Shown: positions 44,177-52,678 of the stretch, one piece after another
How the letters are laid out: the number at the start of each line of letters is the position of its first letter
How positions within the stretch are numbered: the first letter of the stretch is position 1
NCBI GenBank assembly: GCA_030447875.1
Contig: JAUJOA010000004.1
Span: forward strand, 106,090 to 170,089
DNA length: 64,000 nucleotides
Source: Thermoleophilaceae bacterium
GTDB lineage: Bacteria; Actinomycetota; Thermoleophilia; Solirubrobacterales; Thermoleophilaceae
Direction: 5' to 3'
Position numbers and translations under genes: made by a program
The notes under the pieces: generated by a model
Databases searched by the model: none
What the model was told of the DNA's origin: nothing
What the model saw: only the letters and a program-made list of their open reading frames with translations

Positions 44177-44344
44177 GAGACAAGCCTAGATAGCCAGGCC
44201 AGCGACATCCATTTCGCGCGCCAGGACGCTCACAGACCCCGACAAACACGCGAGACCAACCAGCCAATGGAGTTAGCGGGACGACTCTCGAACCCGGAGC
44301 TGATCTTGCGGCTGGAGGCGGCGCTCTCGGCGGCCTGAATCGTG

Positions 44345-45085
44345 CTAGCCGGGCGACTGAATCGATCGGTTGCTCGATGCCACCATCGCAACGCCCGTAC
44401 CGGCGATCCACAAGAACAGTGTCGCGGGGAGGGCGGTGATGACTTGACCTTCGAGAGAGAAGAAGCCTTCGGAAACCACAAAGGACGCGAGAAGCGCAAC
44501 ATGGGCCAGGGCCCCGACAACGCCAAGCCACGCAGTCCACCGAGGCAGGGCAGTGGAGCGGAAGACCACCGCCGCGTATGACCCAAGCGCGATCGCGGTC
44601 GGCGCCCCCGACATCGCGAGTAGGCCGAACGTCAGGTCGTAGAGAACGCGCGGGTCGCCGACGTTGGCATCGCGGTAGGCCAGCACAAAGAAGGCGGTGA
44701 AGCCGGCAAGCAGGAGCGTCACGAACCCGACAAAGCCGAACGGGAAGCACGCCGAGGCAAGGCTCTCTGGGCCACTCGCCCGCCGCAGTCGCAGCCAGAC
44801 GCCAGCGCCGAATACGGACCAAAGGGAAACAGCCACCGTATTGAGCAGCATCCCAATCAGCAGCGTGGTTCGATTCCCGTCGACGGACGCGACGATCTCA
44901 GTCGCTGAGGCGGTCGTCGCGGGCGTGTCCAAGATGTCCACGACAAGACTGCCGGCCACTCCGAGCGCGCAGCCCAGCAAACCAGCGGCACCCGCCAATC
45001 TCATCGAAGCGGGGCCGTGGGGTCGAGTCCTCGCGTGGCCATCTCTGGTGCCATGTGCCGTACCTTCCGTCGGTGTTGCGCCCAT
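44345..45085 (-). CDS. Multi-pass membrane protein (DUF4386-like)
   Basis: 246 residues from ATG 45085, which has GGGGGG five bases upstream; ATG 45004 is an alternative. After about 28 residues six hydrophobic segments follow (near 29-50, 70-93, 108-133, 148-172, 180-205, 215-236). Overall pattern fits DUF4386-type proteins; role unknown. The operator for the divergent XRE gene lies 23 bases upstream, so this gene may be under the same control. Confidence 0.75.
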   Translation of the reverse strand: MGATPTEGTAHGTRDGHARTRPHGPASMRLAGAAGLLGCALGVAGSLVVDILDTPATTASATEIVASVDGNRTTLLIGMLLNTVAVSLWSVFGAGVWLRLRRASGPESLASACFPFGFVGFVTLLLAGFTAFFVLAYRDANVGDPRVLYDLTFGLLAMSGAPTAIALGSYAAVVFRSTALPRWTAWLGVVGALAHVALLASFVVSEGFFSLEGQVITALPATLFLWIAGTGVAMVASSNRSIQSPG

Positions 45086-45107
45086 GTTCCCCCCGACGGC
45101 TCACCTT

Positions 45108-45131
45108 GTCGATTACCCCGAGGTAATCGAC
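45108..45131. promoter_or_regulatory. Perfect 10-bp palindromic operator
   Basis: GTCGATTACC-CCGA-GGTAATCGAC is a perfect inverted repeat between the divergent membrane protein (start 45085) and the XRE-MmyB regulator (start 45165). The spacing and symmetry fit a dimeric helix-turn-helix regulator; the likeliest ligand is the XRE protein itself, repressing both genes. Confidence 0.7.
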
Positions 45132-45164
45132 GGGCGGCCGCGCGGCGGCTAGAGTCGCCGCCGC

Positions 45165-46019
45165 ATGGCGACCGTGACGTCACAGGCGGTCGGCGCCCTC
45201 CTGCGTGACTGGCGCGAGCGGCGGCGCGTCACGCAGCTCGAGCTGGCTCTCGAAGCTGAGGTCTCGGCCCGCCATCTGAGCTTCGTCGAAACCGGCCGCT
45301 CGAAGCCCGGCCGCGAGATGCTGCTCCGAGTTCTCGAGCGGCTGGAGGTCCCGTTTCGCGAGCAGAACCGGCTGCTGCTCGCGGCGGGCTACGCGCCGGC
45401 CTTCCCCGAGCGTTCCCTCGACGACCCGGAGCTTCAGCCGGTGCGCGATGCGCTCGACGTGATCCTCCGCGGCCATGAGCCATACCCCGCCGTAGCCGTC
45501 GACCGGGCTTGGAACCTGGTCGCCGCCAACTCCCCGATGTATGCGCTGACCGCCGTCGTCGACGTCGATCCGGCGCTCCTTGAACCCCCGATCAACGTGA
45601 TGCGAGTCGGCCTCCACCCGCGGGGGCTGGCACCGCTGATGGTCAACCTGGGCGACTGGCATGCGCACTGGCTCGAGCGGCTCGAGCGACAGCTCGCGGT
45701 CACCGGCGATGAAGAGCTCGCTGCGCTGATCGAGGACATTGCGGGCTACCCCGTGCCGGAGCCCGAGCGCGATCCCGCCTCCGGGGTCAGCGGTAGCGAC
45801 ATCCTCGGCCCAGTCAGGGTGCACGGCCCCGGGGGCGGGGATCTGTCCTTCTTCGGCATGTTCGCCACGTTCGACACCCCGTTCGAGGTGACCACCTCCG
45901 AGCTCGCAATCGAGCTGCTGTTCCCGGCTGACCCGGTGACCGCGGAGCTGCTCAAGAACCTGCCGACCGACCCCGACGAACTGCTCGCGCTGGCGCGAGA
46001 GCTAGGAAGAGCCCCATGA
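45165..46019 (+). CDS. XRE family regulator with MmyB-like ligand-binding domain
   Basis: 284 residues. HTH_3 at about 9-65 (TQLELALEAEVSARHLSFVE, then RSKPGREMLLRVLERL), followed by the MmyB/MLTR-like PAS-type domain (about 100-275) with AVAVDRAWNLVAANSPMYAL and DILGPVRVHGPGGGDLSFFG. In related proteins this domain binds fatty acids or other lipids. ATG at 45165; the following gene overlaps its stop by four bases (ATGA). The palindrome upstream is its probable operator. Confidence 0.9.
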   Translation: MATVTSQAVGALLRDWRERRRVTQLELALEAEVSARHLSFVETGRSKPGREMLLRVLERLEVPFREQNRLLLAAGYAPAFPERSLDDPELQPVRDALDVILRGHEPYPAVAVDRAWNLVAANSPMYALTAVVDVDPALLEPPINVMRVGLHPRGLAPLMVNLGDWHAHWLERLERQLAVTGDEELAALIEDIAGYPVPEPERDPASGVSGSDILGPVRVHGPGGGDLSFFGMFATFDTPFEVTTSELAIELLFPADPVTAELLKNLPTDPDELLALARELGRAP

Positions 46020-46426
46020 CCCCGACCAATCACGGTTTCGGACGGCTCATCTGCGGCACCGGGGGTGCCCTGCTGATCGTCTCCCTCTTTCTCCCCTGGG
46101 CCGGAGGCGCGGGCGGGGACCTGAGCGGCTGGGAGCTGTGGACGATGGCCGACGTCTTCCTCCTGATCGCAGGCCTGGTCGCGATCGGAATGGCGCTCAC
46201 GGGCGGGCGCGTCGGCGTCTTTCGACCCGATCTCTCGCTGAGCGCCGCGGCTGATCTGCTCGGGCTGGTCGCGACGGTGTTGCTCGCCTGGCTCGTCATC
46301 TTCGACTTCCCCGACGGCGCCAGCCGCGAGATCGGCGTCTTCCTGGCGTTGATCGGAGCGATGGCCGTCGCCGGCGGGGCCGGCGACTACGCGCCGCTGC
46401 GCGCGCGCCCTGGTTCCCGAAACTAA
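46016..46426 (+). CDS. Small four-span membrane protein
   Basis: 136 residues with four hydrophobic segments (about 10-27, 41-59, 75-97, 105-121). It overlaps the XRE regulator stop by ATGA, so is co-translated and may be under the same regulator. No family recognised beyond a generic actinobacterial hypothetical. Just past it, ssrA converges with about 90 bases between. Confidence 0.75.
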   Translation: MTPTNHGFGRLICGTGGALLIVSLFLPWAGGAGGDLSGWELWTMADVFLLIAGLVAIGMALTGGRVGVFRPDLSLSAAADLLGLVATVLLAWLVIFDFPDGASREIGVFLALIGAMAVAGGAGDYAPLRARPGSRN

Positions 46427-46516
46427 CCCCGGAGGCCCGCCGGCGAACGAGGTGAACGAGAAGACTGGTTACCGTCGCCTAAGACCAGCCTACGACGAAG
46501 CAAGCAACGAGACCAG

Positions 46517-46881
46517 TGGAGACGCCGGGAATCGAACCCGGGTCCGCGGACGCGTGTAGGACAGCATCTACGAGCGTAGCCGGCGCTCTGTGTCTCGCCT
46601 CCCGCTTGCCGCGCCGGCGGGGTTGCGGGAGGCCAGCCCTCTTAGGTGTCCCCGCCGAGCCGAGGGCGCTCGCGGCGGGTGGAGCCCGTTTCTGATGCCG
46701 GCGATCTTCCCCACGGGCCGAGGGAAGGCCGACACCTCACTTACCTAGTTGTTGCTAGGCGGCGAGGGCGTACTCGTGAGAGTCCGCACTTATGGTTTTC
46801 CCGGTTGTTTTACGAGGCCTACCGGGGACCTCGGCTCGCAACTGCCCTCACGGAACGTCCACGTCGAAGCCTGTCGTCCCC
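46517..46881 (-). ncRNA. ssrA: tmRNA (one-piece)
   Basis: The 5' end GGGGACGACAGGCTTCGACG (from 46881) pairs with GTCTCC at 46523-46518 to form the acceptor stem; the T-arm GGTTCGATTCC lies at 46526-46550. CCA is not encoded. The tag frame, minus strand, reads ADSHEYALAA and stops TAG, with ATAAGT just before the resume codon. tmRNA rescues stalled ribosomes with SmpB, whose gene is about 6 kb away at 52679-53161. Confidence 0.95.
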
Positions 46882-46896
46882 GTGAGTGCTCACCTA

Positions 46897-46925
46897 ATGG
46901 TATTCGCTTAGCCAGGGGCGTCCAG
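46897..46925 (-). promoter_or_regulatory. Candidate ssrA promoter
   Basis: On the minus strand CTGGAC (46925-46920) and TACCAT (46902-46897) are 17 bases apart and lie 15 bases before the tmRNA 5' end, an acceptable sigma70-type pair in a GC-rich genome. Weak consensus on both halves; positions could be one base off. Confidence 0.35.
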
Positions 46926-46990
46926 CCAAGCGGCCGGCGCCTTGGCAGATCGTTAGCCGGCCCTAATCCGCCCCTGCCACAATCAATGGC

Positions 46991-47902
46991 ATGGAAAATC
47001 GCGCGGAGAGCGCCCCCCACGAAGCGTCGCCGACCCCCTCGTTGACCGGCCACGCGGCCTACGGCGAGCCGGTGCCCGCGCCGCACTATCCGCCCTCCTA
47101 CACGCCGGAGCCCACGAAGGCTAAGCCGCCGCTCTGGAAGCGCCTCCTCGGACCGCTAGCGGCGGCGGCCCTCCTGATCTTCAAGTTCGGGGCCAAGCTG
47201 AAGGGTCTCCTCCTTCTCCTGCCCAAGCTGAAGATCTTCACGACGTCGGCGTCGGCGCTCGTGTCGGTCGCGGCCTACGCGCTGATCTGGACCTGGAAGT
47301 TCGCGCTCGGCTTCGTGGTGCTTCTCTTCATCCACGAGATGGGGCACGTGCTGCAGCTTCGCCGGGAGGGCATCAAGGCGAGCGCGCCGATGTTCATCCC
47401 GTTCCTCGGGGCGGCCGTGATGATGAAGGAGCTGCCGAAGGACGCCGCCGCCGAGGCGCGCGTCGGACTGGCCGGACCGGTGCTCGGCTCGCTCGGCTGC
47501 CTGATCCCGCTGGGTCTCTACGTCGCCACAGGCGACGATCTCTTCCAGGCGCTGGCATACATCGGCTTCTTTCTGAACCTCTTCAATCTGCTGCCGGTTC
47601 TGCCACTCGACGGCGGCCGCGCGATGGCCGCGCTCAGTCCCTGGATGTGGATCGTCGGCTGGCTCGGGCTGATCGCGCTCGCGTGGTTCTTCCCGAACCC
47701 GATCATCCTGCTCGTAGCGCTGCTCGGCGGGCTCGAGACCTGGCGACGCTGGAAGGCGCGCAAGTCGCCCGAGTCGCAGCGCTACAACGAGGTGAGGCCT
47801 CGAACGCGCGTCGCGGTGGCGGCCGTCTACATCGGGCTCGCGTTGCTGCTGGTCGTGGGGATGGACGCCACGTTCGTCGAGCGCACGCTCGACAGCGTCT
47901 GA
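46991..47902 (+). CDS. Site-2 protease family (M50) membrane metalloprotease
   Basis: 303 residues. A Pro-rich N-terminus of about 45 residues, then five or so membrane segments. The zinc motif HExxH is HEMGH (near residue 115) and the second ligand set LPLDGGRAM (near 206). Such enzymes cleave within membranes to release regulators. Its substrate is unknown; the tailed sigma factor at 12.8-14.0 kb is a speculative candidate. ATG at 46991. Confidence 0.88.
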   Translation: MENRAESAPHEASPTPSLTGHAAYGEPVPAPHYPPSYTPEPTKAKPPLWKRLLGPLAAAALLIFKFGAKLKGLLLLLPKLKIFTTSASALVSVAAYALIWTWKFALGFVVLLFIHEMGHVLQLRREGIKASAPMFIPFLGAAVMMKELPKDAAAEARVGLAGPVLGSLGCLIPLGLYVATGDDLFQALAYIGFFLNLFNLLPVLPLDGGRAMAALSPWMWIVGWLGLIALAWFFPNPIILLVALLGGLETWRRWKARKSPESQRYNEVRPRTRVAVAAVYIGLALLLVVGMDATFVERTLDSV

Positions 47903-47935
47903 GCCTCCCTGCCCCGGACCGCAGCGCGGCGAAGC

Positions 47936-48712
47936 TCAGCGGGTAGCGCTCGTGGCAACCGGTCTTGCGAGCCAATCAGCGGCGGCTCGCCACGACTCGG
48001 AGCGCGGGTCGATGTGGGCGCGGTGCGCGCCCGGAGACGGCTCGATCAGCTCGACCGGGTCGCCCACCGCTCGCGCCGCCTCGGCGTAGCGGCGGCTGTG
48101 GCCCACCGGAAGCGTGGCGTCGTCGACTCCGTGCACCAGCAGGACCGGCAGCCCGAGTGGAAGGAGGCGCAGAGGATCGGCCGCCGCGTAGCGCTCGGGC
48201 ACCTCGCGCGGCGTCCCGCCCAGCAGCGCATGCGCCGCCCCGCCGGCCGCGGCCAGATCGCACACCGCCGCCTGCCCTACGACGCGCCCAATCGGCACCC
48301 GCGGCTCCGCTCGCGCCGCCGCCCACAGCGCCAGCTGCCCGCCTGCGGAATGCCCGACCGCGGCGACCAAGGCGAGGTCGAGTCGCGCGTCCTCGAGCCC
48401 CGCCAGGTGATCGATCGCCGCGGCCACGTCGTCGAAGGTGGCCGGCCAGCCGCCCCCCTGACCGCGTCCGATGCGGCGGTACTCGATGTTCCAGGCGGCG
48501 AGCCCGCGGCGCGCGAGGTCTACGCACAGGGCCTTCATCAGCACCTTGCCGTACTTCGCGCGCCAGAAGCCGCCGTGGATCGTGACGACCACCGGGTGCG
48601 GCCCGGCGCCGGATGGAAGGTAGAGGTCGGCTCGATTGCAGCGGTGATCGCCGTACCTGTGGCGCTCGGGCCGGCCGAGGAGGTCTACTAGGACGCGCGC
48701 CATGCCGGGCAT
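47936..48712 (-). CDS. Alpha/beta hydrolase, carboxylesterase-like
   Basis: 258 residues. Oxyanion HGGFWRAKYGK, then nucleophile elbow AAVGHSAGGQLAL, acid LVHGVDDATLPV and the last histidine in PGAHRAHIDP. The pattern is close to acyl-peptide hydrolase/BD-FAE-type lipases or kynurenine formamidase-like esterases. ATG at 48712; it converges on the protease gene (34 bases). Confidence 0.87.
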   Translation of the reverse strand: MPGMARVLVDLLGRPERHRYGDHRCNRADLYLPSGAGPHPVVVTIHGGFWRAKYGKVLMKALCVDLARRGLAAWNIEYRRIGRGQGGGWPATFDDVAAAIDHLAGLEDARLDLALVAAVGHSAGGQLALWAAARAEPRVPIGRVVGQAAVCDLAAAGGAAHALLGGTPREVPERYAAADPLRLLPLGLPVLLVHGVDDATLPVGHSRRYAEAARAVGDPVELIEPSPGAHRAHIDPRSESWRAAADWLARPVATSATR

Positions 48713-48735
48713 CGCCCGACTCTACGGGCGATGTC

Positions 48736-49605
48736 TTACGGCCCTGCGCCGTCGCTGTCAGCGCGCAGCCCGGTGAGCTCCTCGCTCACCCGCCACAGCC
48801 GGTCGGCGAGCTCCTCGTCGGCCGCCTCGCGCGTGGGCGGCTTCAGCCGGCAGTCGACGAAGTAGCCGCCGTTGAAGTCGCCTGCCTCCGGGTCGCTCGC
48901 GAGGTAGACGATCGTCCCCGCCCCGCGCTTCGGCGAGGCGAAGAAGGGCTTGGCGAGCGTCCAGCCCATGGCGATCGGGCTCGGGCCGCGGCCGAGCCGT
49001 GTGCGGATCACGCCCGGGTGGAGGCAGTTCGCCACGACGTCGTTGCCGTCGAGCCGGCGGGCCAGGGCGCGCGTGAAGAGGACGTTCGCCAGCTTCGAGC
49101 TCGCGTAGGCGCGCCACGAGGACCACGAGCGCTCCGCCATCAGGTCGTCGAAGTCCATCCGGCCGCTGTGGTGGGCGTCGGAGCTCGTGGTGACGATGCG
49201 CGCCGGCGCCGAGGCCCCCAGGCGCTCGAGCAGCAGGTTCGTGAGGAGGAAGGGCGCCAGGTGATTGACGGCGAAGGTCTTCTCGTGGCCGTCGGCGGTC
49301 AGCTCGCGCCGGCCCATCAGAAGCCCTGCGTTGTTCACGAGCACGTCGATCCGCTCGTGGCGCTCGAGCAGCTCGCCCGCGAGGCGGCGGACCTCGTCGA
49401 GCGAGGCGAAGTCGGCCTGGAGCGGCTCGCCGCCCGTGCCGTCTCCGGCCGCCCGGACGCGCTCCGCCACCTTCACGAGGCGCTCCGGATTGCGTCCGAC
49501 CGGGGTGACGCGCGCGCCCCGCTTGGCAAGTTCCACCGCCGCGGCGGCGCCGATGCCGGAGCTCGCGCCGGTCACGACGATGACCTTCCCGCTCGCCGGC
49601 GTCAC
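48736..49605 (-). CDS. SDR family oxidoreductase
   Basis: 289 residues from GTG 49605, which overlaps the aldo/keto reductase stop (GTGA). TGASSGIGAAAAVELAKRGA gives the cofactor site, NNAGLLMGRRELT the central strand, and TTSSDAHHSG with YASSKLANV the Ser-Tyr-Lys triad. Its order and overlap suggest a joint role with the reductase, for example retinol-type or xenobiotic carbonyls. An in-frame start further upstream is less likely. Confidence 0.9.
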   Translation of the reverse strand: MTPASGKVIVVTGASSGIGAAAAVELAKRGARVTPVGRNPERLVKVAERVRAAGDGTGGEPLQADFASLDEVRRLAGELLERHERIDVLVNNAGLLMGRRELTADGHEKTFAVNHLAPFLLTNLLLERLGASAPARIVTTSSDAHHSGRMDFDDLMAERSWSSWRAYASSKLANVLFTRALARRLDGNDVVANCLHPGVIRTRLGRGPSPIAMGWTLAKPFFASPKRGAGTIVYLASDPEAGDFNGGYFVDCRLKPPTREAADEELADRLWRVSEELTGLRADSDGAGP

Positions 49606-50408
49606 GCCGCGAGCTCCGCCACCAGCTCGCGCTCGGCGCTGCCGAGCCACGGCGGCGACCCTGCGGCGGCGTTCTCGGTCGCGCGCTCACGCCGCGACGT
49701 GGCGGGGATCGCGACGGTGCAGCGCGGATCGCTCAGGACCCACTTGAGAAGCGCCTGACCCCAGGTCTCGACGCCGAACTCGCGCAGCGGCGCGAGCTGC
49801 TCCGCCGAGGGCTCCCGGCGCGCGAGCGAGCCGCCCCCGAGCGGTCGCATGACCACCACGCCGAGCCCGAGCTCGCCGGCCAGCGGCAGGATCCGCCGCT
49901 CGACCTCACGCTCGCGCGGGTTGTAGGGGATCTGGATCGCGTCGACGCGACCGCTTTTGATGACCTGCTCGAGCTCGCCGAAGGCGGAGGGGCTGTAGTG
50001 GGTCACCCCGAGCGCGCGGACCCGGCCGTCTTCGCGTAGCTCCTCCAGCGTCGCGAGGCGCTCCGGCCAGGCGAGGAGGTTGTGCACCTGGTAGAGGTCG
50101 ACTAGCCCGCCGTAGAAGGCCAGCGCCCGCTCGATCTGGCGCTCGGCCTCATGGTCGTCGGCGGTCCAGACCTTGGTCGCGACGAGCGCCTCACCGCGCC
50201 GGCCGGCGAGCGTCTCACCGAGCACCCGCTCCGCCTCCCCGTACATCGGCGACGAGTCGAACAGCGTCGTGCCCGCCTCGAGGGCGGCGCTCACGACCGC
50301 GTGCGAGCGCCCCTCTCCAGCGGCGTCGTGGACGTCAAGCGTCTGCCACGTGCCCATGCCGACGACCGGCGCGGACAGGCCGCTGGGTCCGAGCTCGCGC
50401 CGCTCCAT
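49602..50408 (-). CDS. Aldo/keto reductase
   Basis: 268 residues. TIM-barrel NADPH enzyme: LGPSGLSAPVVGMGTWQTLD, TLFDSSPMYGEAERVLGE (Asp and Tyr of the tetrad), VATKVWT (Lys) and LYQVHNL (His). The C-terminal cofactor stretch is present (AIPATSRRERATEN). Reduces aldehydes and ketones. ATG at 50408. Co-translated with the downstream SDR. Confidence 0.9.
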   Translation of the reverse strand: MERRELGPSGLSAPVVGMGTWQTLDVHDAAGEGRSHAVVSAALEAGTTLFDSSPMYGEAERVLGETLAGRRGEALVATKVWTADDHEAERQIERALAFYGGLVDLYQVHNLLAWPERLATLEELREDGRVRALGVTHYSPSAFGELEQVIKSGRVDAIQIPYNPREREVERRILPLAGELGLGVVVMRPLGGGSLARREPSAEQLAPLREFGVETWGQALLKWVLSDPRCTVAIPATSRRERATENAAAGSPPWLGSAERELVAELAA

Positions 50409-50438
50409 CGCGGGATGATGCCTAATCGGTGCTCGGCG

Positions 50439-51461
50439 TCAGCGCGAGCGGTTGGCCGGCTCAGGGGCCGCACGCCGGCCCGTAGCCGGCACGTCCCGAC
50501 CGGACGGCGTCATGGCCGGCGGCGAACCGCGCGGGGGCCCACCGCGCGAGCCGGAGCCCGGCGCGGGGCCCGAGCCGGAACCGGGTGGCGACGCCGGAGG
50601 CCCCGAGCCGCCGGGCCGGCCCTGGCCGTTGCCTGGCGGCGGCGGCGACGGTCGTGCGGGCGCGCCGCCGCCCGAAGGTCCGCCACCGCTCCCGGGCGAG
50701 CGGGGCGCGGGCGCATAGGAGCCTCCCGCGGGAGCCGGCGGCGCCACAGGCGCTGCCTGGGCGAGCTGCGAGGCGCCGGCGTCATCCTGCGACCTCTCCG
50801 CTCGCGCCGCGCCGCCTCCGCCCGAGCCTCGCCGGCGACGGTGCTTCCCTGCCTCATCACCGGTGTCGGGCAGTGGGCGCTCGGCCACTGTCGGCGCACC
50901 GGCGGCCCGGGTTGGCCGATCGCCGGCCGAGACCAACTCCTCGCCACTCCCGTCGCCGCCGCCGAAGAACGGCGGGACGGCCGCTAGCGGCGTGCTCAGG
51001 TTGGAGGCGCCGAGAGTGAGGAGCGCGAGCCAGACCACGGTGAGCACGCCGATGCCACCCACGAGCTCCGACCGGGTCGGAAGCCGCCCGGCGGGCGCCA
51101 TCCACGCGAACTCGCCCGCGCCCGCGCGCGCCCCGAGCTCCATGCCCTTCGCCGCGGCCAGCACGAGCGCGAGCAGGCTCAGAGTGATCAGGAGCGGCAG
51201 GACCGGCAGCGCGACGGTCGCGCTGGCCCTGTGGCCATCTCCCAGCCCCGCGACCGACCCGAGGAGGTAGACCAGGCGCAGCACGCCATCGACGGCCACG
51301 ATCATCGCCACCGCCAGACCGAACTGGCGCCCCACGCCGAGCCAGCTCGCCAGGCTGCTCTGGCCGCGCGCCGTGCGCACGAGCTCGACGAAGGGAGCGA
51401 GGAGCGCCGATACGAGGAAGAAGATGCCGCCGAGCCCGAGGCCCGGAAGTCCCGCCGACAC
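50439..51461 (-). CDS. Membrane protein with Pro/Gly-rich C-terminal tail
   Basis: 340 residues, GTG start at 51461, one base after the glycosyltransferase stop, so the two are likely translated together. Residues 1-170 hold about four hydrophobic segments; residues 170-340 are disordered, dominated by Pro, Gly, Ser and Ala with a short basic run (KHRRRRGSGGGG). The tail may lie outside the membrane. No family is recognised. The pairing suggests a polysaccharide secretion or anchoring factor. Confidence 0.7.
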   Translation of the reverse strand: MSAGLPGLGLGGIFFLVSALLAPFVELVRTARGQSSLASWLGVGRQFGLAVAMIVAVDGVLRLVYLLGSVAGLGDGHRASATVALPVLPLLITLSLLALVLAAAKGMELGARAGAGEFAWMAPAGRLPTRSELVGGIGVLTVVWLALLTLGASNLSTPLAAVPPFFGGGDGSGEELVSAGDRPTRAAGAPTVAERPLPDTGDEAGKHRRRRGSGGGGAARAERSQDDAGASQLAQAAPVAPPAPAGGSYAPAPRSPGSGGGPSGGGAPARPSPPPPGNGQGRPGGSGPPASPPGSGSGPAPGSGSRGGPPRGSPPAMTPSGRDVPATGRRAAPEPANRSR

Positions 51462-51462
51462 G

Positions 51463-52548
51463 TCAGTGCCCCTTCTCGTAGACGAGGAGCGGCTGGCGCA
51501 GCACGAGCTCGGCCCACATCGCGCGCAACATGTAGACGCCGTTCACCACGCGTAGAACGAAGAAGCTCGGAAAGCTGGCGAGCGCCTTACCCACCTCACC
51601 ACGCCCGACCGCCTGCACGAGAACCGGTACGAGCACTACCGGGGCGTCGACCAGATAGCCCAGGAGCAGGAGGGGGTGAACGGTCACCGCGAGGACCGGC
51701 AGCAGGACGAGGTAGGCGAGCGACGCGAACAGCGCGTCCCAGAACGCGACCGCCACCACCGAGCGCAGGTAGCCGAGGTGCAGCAGTGAGCGCCAGTGGA
51801 GGCGCACGTTCTGCACGAACCCGTGCGACCAGCGCTTCAGCTGCTTGCCCATGAAGTCCAGGTTGTGCGGCTCGATCGGGTAGCACACCGCCTCCGGCAC
51901 GAAGCGAACCCTGTGCTCGTCGCGGTACATGCTCCAGGTGAGGTCCATGTCCTCGGCCATGGTGCGGGTGGACCAGCCGCCGTTGGCGCGCAGCGGGTCG
52001 GTGCGGTACATCGAGAAGCATCCGGACGAGATCAGCGGCTTGCCGTAGTGGTCCTGGATCCGCTTGAAGAAGCTGAAGGCGAGCATGTACTCCACGTAGC
52101 GGCCGCGCTCCCAGACGCTGCGCACGTGGCGCGGGAGGACGAATCCGCACGCGGCGGCGACCTGCTCGTCGGCGAACGCCTCCGTCAACAGCTCGATCGC
52201 GTCGGGAGCGAGCGTGGTATCGGCGTCCACGGCCATGCAGAACTCCGTGTCGAGGCGCTCGAGCGCGAAGTTCTGCGCTCCGGCCTTCGAGCCGGTGTTG
52301 GCCGGCGGGGTGAGCACCGTGGCGCCGGCCGAGCGAGCCACCTCGGCGGTGGCGTCGGTGGAGCAGTCGTCGACGACGACGATCTGGCCCGGCCGCAGTG
52401 TCTGCGCCAGGAGCGAGCGCACGGTGTCGCCGACCATGTCCGCCTCGTTGTAGGCGGGCACGATCACGGTCAGCCGGTTGTCGACTTGCGAGTCCATCGG
52501 AGGGTCCGTCGGTGCGAGCGGCGCGAGGTCCGCCGCACGAGCGCTCAA
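51463..52548 (-). CDS. Glycosyltransferase family 2, membrane (processive type)
   Basis: 361 residues: soluble GT-A domain at about 25-255 with VIVPAYNEADMVGDTVRSLL, VVDDCSTDATA, AVDADTTLAPDAI, TMAEDMDLTW and QLKRWSHG (the QxxRW motif), then three hydrophobic segments to the C-terminus. This is the layout of hyaluronan-, chitin- or poly-GlcNAc-type synthases. The product polysaccharide is unknown. The downstream Pro/Gly-tailed membrane protein is its probable partner. ATG at 52548. Confidence 0.88.
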   Translation of the reverse strand: MSARAADLAPLAPTDPPMDSQVDNRLTVIVPAYNEADMVGDTVRSLLAQTLRPGQIVVVDDCSTDATAEVARSAGATVLTPPANTGSKAGAQNFALERLDTEFCMAVDADTTLAPDAIELLTEAFADEQVAAACGFVLPRHVRSVWERGRYVEYMLAFSFFKRIQDHYGKPLISSGCFSMYRTDPLRANGGWSTRTMAEDMDLTWSMYRDEHRVRFVPEAVCYPIEPHNLDFMGKQLKRWSHGFVQNVRLHWRSLLHLGYLRSVVAVAFWDALFASLAYLVLLPVLAVTVHPLLLLGYLVDAPVVLVPVLVQAVGRGEVGKALASFPSFFVLRVVNGVYMLRAMWAELVLRQPLLVYEKGH

Positions 52549-52592
52549 GGAACGACCGCTGACCTCGAGACCTGTTGCCCCGAGTTCGAGCG

Positions 52593-52605
52593 GTCAACTC
52601 AACTA
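52593..52605 (-). promoter_or_regulatory. 13-bp motif copy upstream of GT2 gene
   Basis: Minus-strand TAGTTGAGTTGAC, 11 of 13 bases equal to the repeat unit CAGTTGAGCTGAC at 23.2-23.3 kb. It lies about 45 bases upstream of the glycosyltransferase start. Function unknown; a regulator site or -35-like element is possible. Confidence 0.35.
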
Positions 52606-52678
52606 ATACCCGCCGGGCGGCAAAGTTGCGGCAGTTCCGACCGTGCCGGTGAACGCCGCCGCCGAGCACAGCGGCGAG

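Noticed and set aside
44267-44338. Short plus frame ending RLSNPELILRLEAALSAA
   Set aside because: Looks protein-like but only 24 codons and no family could be recognised; left unannotated.
46517-46560. tRNA gene
   Set aside because: The T-arm and acceptor end belong to tmRNA; no separate cloverleaf is present.
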